A stretch of DNA of 9,413 nt, from assembly GCA_900555665.1 (NCBI GenBank), contig USLX01000071.1, positions 1 through 9,413 on the forward strand, in the 5' to 3' direction. The DNA comes from an uncultured Eubacteriales bacterium (GTDB lineage: Bacteria > Bacillota > Clostridia > Oscillospirales > Oscillospiraceae). Positions within the stretch are counted from its first letter, which is position 1. Each line of letters begins with the position of its first letter. The notes beneath the pieces were generated by a model. The model worked only from the letters and a program-made list of their open reading frames with translations. It ran no database searches and was not told the DNA's origin. This document shows positions 7,401 to 9,413 of the stretch, one piece after another. The translations under genes and the position numbers were made by a program.

Positions 7401-7507
7401 ATGGCGACAAACTCCTGATCGCGGAAGGCAAGCGAGATGCCGCGCAGCGCGGGCACAGAATCCTCACCGGCCTGATAGGTTTTGACGATGTTCTTCAACT
7501 GCAGCAT
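4412..7507 (-). CDS. MacB-like ABC transporter, fused ATPase and FtsX-type permease with large extracellular domain
   Basis: A 1031-residue single-chain half transporter that probably works as a dimer. Residues 1-220 are the ATPase: Walker A GPSGCGKT (38-45), Q-loop Q90, signature MSGGQ (142-146), Walker B ILLADE (162-167), D-loop region GALD (170-173) and H-loop H198, closest to the MacB/LolD group. After a Pro/Ala linker, TM1 spans about 264-284. A soluble part of roughly 600 residues follows, then TM2 (about 900-923), TM3 (954-979) and TM4 (991-1016), with the FtsX-family motif ERTKEIGILRAIGASKRD after TM2. The topology is that of mechanotransmission transporters, which export peptides, antibiotics or lipids or act on the cell envelope rather than import. 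The external domain is far larger than MacB's and holds a Met/Ala repeat at 777-800. The frame extends upstream, but ATG 7505-7507 with AAAGGGG 7 nt ahead is the natural start. Substrate unknown. Confidence 0.93.
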   Translation of the reverse strand: MLQLKNIVKTYQAGEDSVPALRGISLAFRDQEFVAILGPSGCGKTTLLNIIGGLDQYTSGDLIISGRSTKEFRDRDWDTYRNHSVGFVFQSYNLIPHQTVLQNVELALTLSGVSKSERRRRAVEALEKVGLSDQLKKKPNQMSGGQMQRVAIARALVNDPEILLADEPTGALDSETSVQIMDILKEISHEKLIIMVTHNPELAERYASRTVRLLDGQVISDSAPFEPEADAAPAPLTQKKTSMSFFTALGLSLNNLMTKKGRTILTAFAGSIGIIGIALILSLSTGIQDYIDRVQEDTLSSYPITLEAETMDISSMVTSLMGVSADSEASGAHDRDAVYSNTIMYDLMTNLASTETQQNDLKSFRSYLEQDNCPVGAHVSAVQYSYDLGMTIYAEDADGKIFKSDVTDLLQQCMGTLYGGDYSSYFDQFGAAYSKMEVWEEMLPPQTADSNSLVNPLLTEQYDLIYGSWPQNYDEAVLIVSKDNEISDLAIYCMGLGSQDDVIETMRKMMNGEELDTFQERWSYEDICNMRFKVVLPAEYYQYDSAAGTYSDISTTDAGMDFLYHSDTIGTTVKIVGILRPNEDAVASMISGAIGYTSALTDHLIDQAQSLEILQKQKADPATDVLSGLPFLTDDYSISDEQKKADISEYLNTRSAADRAAIYTALMSVPSEDYVDGIVAQQMEGLTRQAIEEQVAQTYADQMGIDAATVSSYIAQMDDETLFGYVEQSIREQVAEQYAAGVQAQLSAMSSDDLSAALSLAMSDAPAADAAAASAAAMAGMDSSALAGMDPAAMAAMGASAQPSVQPLTDEQYVWLYDNYMPPVVSTGSYEENLKLLGDVDYSSPKTINLYASTFSDKDAIADCIADYNKTVDEDHEITYTDYVALLMSSITTIINAISYVLIAFVSISLIVSSIMIGIITYISVLERTKEIGILRAIGASKRDIARVFNAETLIEGLIAGALGIGLTVLLILPINALIHHLTGIASLGAVLPPVAAVLLVAISMLLTFIAGLIPSRLAAKKDPVVALRTE
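5108..5179 (-). repeat. three degenerate 24-nt tandem repeats inside the ABC transporter gene
   Basis: Residues 777-784, 785-792 and 793-800 read AMAGMDSS, ALAGMDPA and AMAAMGAS, three copies of an 8-residue unit. The first two share the 13-nt core TGGCCGGCATGGA, so the repeat is also visible in the DNA. It lies in an Ala/Met-rich low-complexity stretch (about 760-803) of the external domain. The reading frame is intact through the repeat. Confidence 0.7.
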
Positions 7508-7514
7508 GGAAAGG

Positions 7515-7521
7515 CCCCTTT
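7515..7521 (-). promoter_or_regulatory. ribosome binding site that fixes the ABC transporter start
   Basis: AAAGGGG on the minus strand stands 7 nt before ATG 7505-7507. The longer open frame to 7564 would add 19 residues that have no such site and that run through a TATACT box. The shorter protein, starting MLQLKNIVKTY as this ATPase family usually does, is preferred. Confidence 0.75.
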
Positions 7522-7540
7522 GAACAAGAATGATAAGAAA

Positions 7541-7569
7541 AGTATAGCTGCGAAATGTGAACAAATCAT
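7541..7569 (-). promoter_or_regulatory. candidate promoter of the ABC transporter gene
   Basis: A -10 box TATACT lies at 7541-7546 on the minus strand, about 34 nt before the start codon. The hexamer 17 bp further upstream (7564-7569) is TGATTT, a poor -35. The -10 and its position are reasonable, but the -35 is weak. Confidence 0.5.
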
Positions 7570-7717
7570 GTATGTTCCGGGCGGATGTGGGGAAAAATCT
7601 TCGCGAAAAGTCCGGGGGATGCTAAAAACTGGCGCAGTAGGGCGGGCGCTTGGCAGAAATCTACAAAATGATGGAGAATTCGGTCGATCATGCGTGTGAT
7701 TTTGTCGATAATCATAG
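7570..7717. other. intergenic spacer between divergent promoters
   Basis: This stretch separates the ABC transporter promoter from the gap promoter. I find no gene in it. The short frames starting at ATG 7585 (28 codons) and ATG 7672 (25 codons) lack a usable ribosome binding site and resemble nothing I know. No clear terminator, operator palindrome or RNA gene is visible. Confidence 0.5.
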
Positions 7718-7746
7718 TGGACAGCACAAAAAATTTAAGGTATAAT
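7718..7746 (+). promoter_or_regulatory. gap promoter
   Basis: TGGACA (7718-7723, one mismatch to TTGACA) and a perfect TATAAT (7741-7746) are separated by 17 bp. Transcription would start near 7753, giving a leader of about 120 nt. A strong promoter is expected for a central glycolytic gene. Confidence 0.85.
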
Positions 7747-7783
7747 CGGACAGGAACGTAAGAAATACTAAGACAAACCACAT

Positions 7784-7835
7784 CACCGCACACAGCGCGC
7801 GGTGTGGATTCAGGGCAGTTGCGGCCCGTCTTTTT
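7784..7835 (+). promoter_or_regulatory. structured part of the gap leader, possible attenuator
   Basis: The leader carries a hairpin CACCGC (7784-7789) / GCGGTG (7799-7804), then a short stem GGGC (7813-7816) / GCCC (7824-7827) followed closely by GTCTTTTT (7828-7835). The second element has the form of a weak terminator before the gene. The stem is only 4 bp, so it may do nothing. Confidence 0.3.
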
Positions 7836-7871
7836 GAAGAGGGTCGTTATTTTTGAAGGAGGAAGTTCATT

Positions 7872-8903
7872 ATGTCTGTTAAAGTTGCTATCAATGGGTT
7901 TGGCCGTATTGGCCGTCTGGCTTTCCGTCAGATGTTCGGCGCTGAGGGTTACGAAGTTGTCGCCATCAACGACCTGACCTCCGCCAAGATGCTCGCGCAC
8001 CTGCTGAAGTACGACTCCACGCAGGGCAACTACGTTGCGCAGGGCCACACCGTTGATTTCCATGAGGGCGAAGGCGAAGACAACTACATCGTTGTCGACG
8101 GCAAGAAGATCGTCATCTACAAGATGCCCAACGCGGCTGATCTGCCCTGGGGCAAGCTCGGCGTTGACGTCGTCCTCGAATGCACCGGCTTCTATACCAG
8201 CAAGGCTAAGGCACAGGCTCATATCGACGCAGGCGCCCGCAAGGTCGTTATCTCCGCTCCGGCCGGCAATGATCTGCCCACCATCGTTTTCAACGTCAAC
8301 CACAAGACGCTGACCAAGGAAGACACCATCATCTCCGCCGCTTCCTGCACCACCAACTGCCTCGCCCCGATGGCCAAGGCCCTGAACGACCTGGCTCCCA
8401 TCGAGTCCGGCATTATGTGCACCATCCACGCCTACACCGGCGATCAGATGCCGCTCGACGGCCCGCAGCGCAAGGGTGACCTCCGCCGCAGCCGCGCAGC
8501 CGCTGTCAACATCGTCCCGAACTCCACCGGCGCAGCCAAGGCCATCGGCCTCGTCATCCCGGAGCTGAACGGCAAGCTCATCGGCGCCGCACAGCGCGTC
8601 CCGACCCCCACCGGCTCCACCACCATCCTGAACGCAGTCGTCAAGGGTGCTGTCACCGTTGATCAGGTCAACGCCCAGATGAAGGCGGAAGCCACCGAGT
8701 CCTTCGGCTACAACACCGACGAGATCGTCTCCTCCGACGTCATCGGCATGCGCTTCGGCTCCCTGTTCGACGCCACCCAGACCATGGTCGTCAACCTCGA
8801 GAACGGCACCTCTCAGGTTCAGGTCGTCTCCTGGTACGACAATGAGAACTCCTACGTCTCTCAGATGGTTCGCACCATCAAGTACTTCTCCGAGCTGAAG
8901 TAA
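7872..8903 (+). CDS. gap: glyceraldehyde-3-phosphate dehydrogenase, type I
   Basis: Cytoplasmic glycolytic enzyme of 343 residues that oxidises and phosphorylates glyceraldehyde-3-phosphate to 1,3-bisphosphoglycerate with NAD+. The N-terminal Rossmann domain opens with the dinucleotide loop NGFGRIGR (8-15). N33-D34 after the second strand is the acidic position that favours NAD+ over NADP+. The active site is SAASCTTNC, with nucleophile C159, and the helper histidine is H186 in TIHAYTGDQ. RRSRAAAVNIVPNSTGAAKA (205-224) and WYDNENSY (321-328) are standard catalytic-domain motifs. The length is normal. AAGGAGGAA sits about 9 nt before the ATG. Codon use leans strongly to C-ending codons, as in highly expressed genes. 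It has its own promoter and terminator, so it appears monocistronic here, without pgk or tpi directly after it. Confidence 0.98.
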   Translation: MSVKVAINGFGRIGRLAFRQMFGAEGYEVVAINDLTSAKMLAHLLKYDSTQGNYVAQGHTVDFHEGEGEDNYIVVDGKKIVIYKMPNAADLPWGKLGVDVVLECTGFYTSKAKAQAHIDAGARKVVISAPAGNDLPTIVFNVNHKTLTKEDTIISAASCTTNCLAPMAKALNDLAPIESGIMCTIHAYTGDQMPLDGPQRKGDLRRSRAAAVNIVPNSTGAAKAIGLVIPELNGKLIGAAQRVPTPTGSTTILNAVVKGAVTVDQVNAQMKAEATESFGYNTDEIVSSDVIGMRFGSLFDATQTMVVNLENGTSQVQVVSWYDNENSYVSQMVRTIKYFSELK

Positions 8904-8963
8904 TTCAACCGAAGAGTGTGCGGCGCCGGGCTTGCCCCGACGCGCGGGATGCGTAAGCAGATT

Positions 8964-9006
8964 CGCCCTTTCCCCTGCAATTTCGCGGGGGGAGGGGCGC
9001 TTTTTT
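8964..9006 (+). terminator. intrinsic terminator of gap
   Basis: A stem of about 14 bp, with a few G-U pairs, joins 8964-8977 to 8986-8999 and is followed by CTTTTTT (9000-9006). It lies about 60 nt after the gap stop codon. A second GC-rich hairpin (about 8921-8944) sits between the stop and this terminator. Confidence 0.88.
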
Positions 9007-9052
9007 GTCCGCGGACGATCCTGATGAAATTCACGGATTAACCCGCGGATAC

Positions 9053-9081
9053 TTGCTTTTTTGTTTAAAATTGGTTATACT
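9053..9081 (+). promoter_or_regulatory. promoter of the oligoendopeptidase gene
   Basis: TTGCTT (9053-9058) and TATACT (9076-9081) are 17 bp apart. The -10 is good and the -35 shares only TTG with consensus. The start site would be near 9088, about 36 nt before the start codon. Confidence 0.6.
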
Positions 9082-9123
9082 TTGAAGGTAGAACCATCCA
9101 TATGAGCAAGGAGGATGACGCAA

Positions 9124-9413
9124 ATGGAACTGAAAAACAGAGCGGAGATGGATTCCAAATTTACATGGGATCTCACGCCGATTTTTAAGACGGAGGACGA
9201 GTGGGAAGCCATGATGAAGGCGACCACCGAGCAGATCAAGACGCTTGCAACCATTCCCGGCACACTGAGTGAGTCCGTTGAATCCTTCGCAAAGGGTCTG
9301 GGCGAGATTTACGCCGCCATGGAGAACGTGGAGAAGCTGTATGGCTATGCCTTCCTGCGCAAGTCCGGCGACAACGGCGATCCCAAGAGCCAGGAGATGG
9401 AGGCACGCGCCAT
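9124..9413 (+). CDS. pepF: oligoendopeptidase F, M3 family metallopeptidase (N-terminal part)
   Basis: The first 96 codons of a gene that runs off the window. The translation begins MELKNRAEMDSKFTWDLTPIF, followed by KTEDEWEAMMKATTEQIKTL. R-x-E-x-x-x-K-F/Y-T-W-D-L-T-x-I-F followed by a D/E-x-W-E helix is the hallmark start of PepF-type oligoendopeptidases, cytoplasmic zinc enzymes that cut short peptides. Further on, FAKGLGEIYAAMENVEKLYGYAFLRKSGDNGDPKSQEM matches the helical N-terminal lobe of this family. The catalytic HExxH lies beyond the window, so activity cannot be judged. AAGGAGG stands 9 nt before the ATG, which fixes the start; ATG 9102 upstream is in another frame and has no ribosome binding site. 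The gene has its own promoter after the gap terminator. Confidence 0.88.
   Translation, partial: MELKNRAEMDSKFTWDLTPIFKTEDEWEAMMKATTEQIKTLATIPGTLSESVESFAKGLGEIYAAMENVEKLYGYAFLRKSGDNGDPKSQEMEARA

Noticed and set aside
7566..8429. 287-codon minus-strand open frame antisense to gap
   Set aside because: It overlaps the well-defined gap gene and its promoter, and the translation has no family features.
9102..9188. Short plus-strand frame starting MSKEDDANG at 9102
   Set aside because: It has no ribosome binding site, overlaps the pepF start in another frame, and its first codons contain the pepF Shine-Dalgarno sequence.
1..9413. CRISPR arrays, tRNA or rRNA genes, transposases, phage genes
   Set aside because: No regularly spaced repeats, no tRNA-like cloverleaf or rRNA text, and no mobile-element protein were seen on either strand.

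Overview
The window looks like a chromosomal piece of a GC-rich member of the Clostridia. A gut Oscillospiraceae-like bacterium is my best guess, from codon use, strong AGGAGG-type ribosome binding sites, sigma-A type promoters, a clostridial-style sugar-binding lipoprotein and the gene families present. I cannot confirm the taxon from the sequence alone.

Layout. Everything from 56 to 7507 is on the minus strand, and everything from 7872 on is on the plus strand. (1) 56-1447: a solute-binding lipoprotein of a carbohydrate-type ABC importer, with its own promoter and an 18-bp perfect palindrome (CcpA/LacI-type operator) just after the predicted transcription start. (2) 1670-4082: a compact three-gene operon with almost no spacing: a MarR-family regulator, a PLP-dependent alpha-oxoamine synthase that looks most like bacterial serine palmitoyltransferase, and a short-chain dehydrogenase/reductase. 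It has a near-consensus promoter overlapped or followed by an AT-rich palindrome, and an intrinsic terminator at the end. (3) 4200-4411: a gene-free stretch of stacked hairpins, including the terminator of the next gene. (4) 4412-7507: a single long gene fusing a MacB/LolD-type ATPase to an FtsX-type permease with a very large extracellular domain. (5) 7508-7871: a divergent intergenic region carrying the gap promoter and a leader of about 120 nt. (6) 7872-8903: glyceraldehyde-3-phosphate dehydrogenase with a strong terminator. (7) 9124 to the end: the start of an oligoendopeptidase F gene, cut by the window edge.

How it works together. Most of the window is housekeeping (gap, pepF) plus transport. 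The most distinctive part is the marR / alpha-oxoamine synthase / SDR operon. An amino-acid + acyl-thioester condensing enzyme followed by a translationally coupled ketoreductase with a hydrophobic C-terminal tail is the logic of sphingoid-base synthesis (3-ketosphinganine, then sphinganine) or of a related long-chain amino-alcohol. It would be under control of a local, probably autoregulated MarR repressor. The protein families are well supported; the lipid product is inference.
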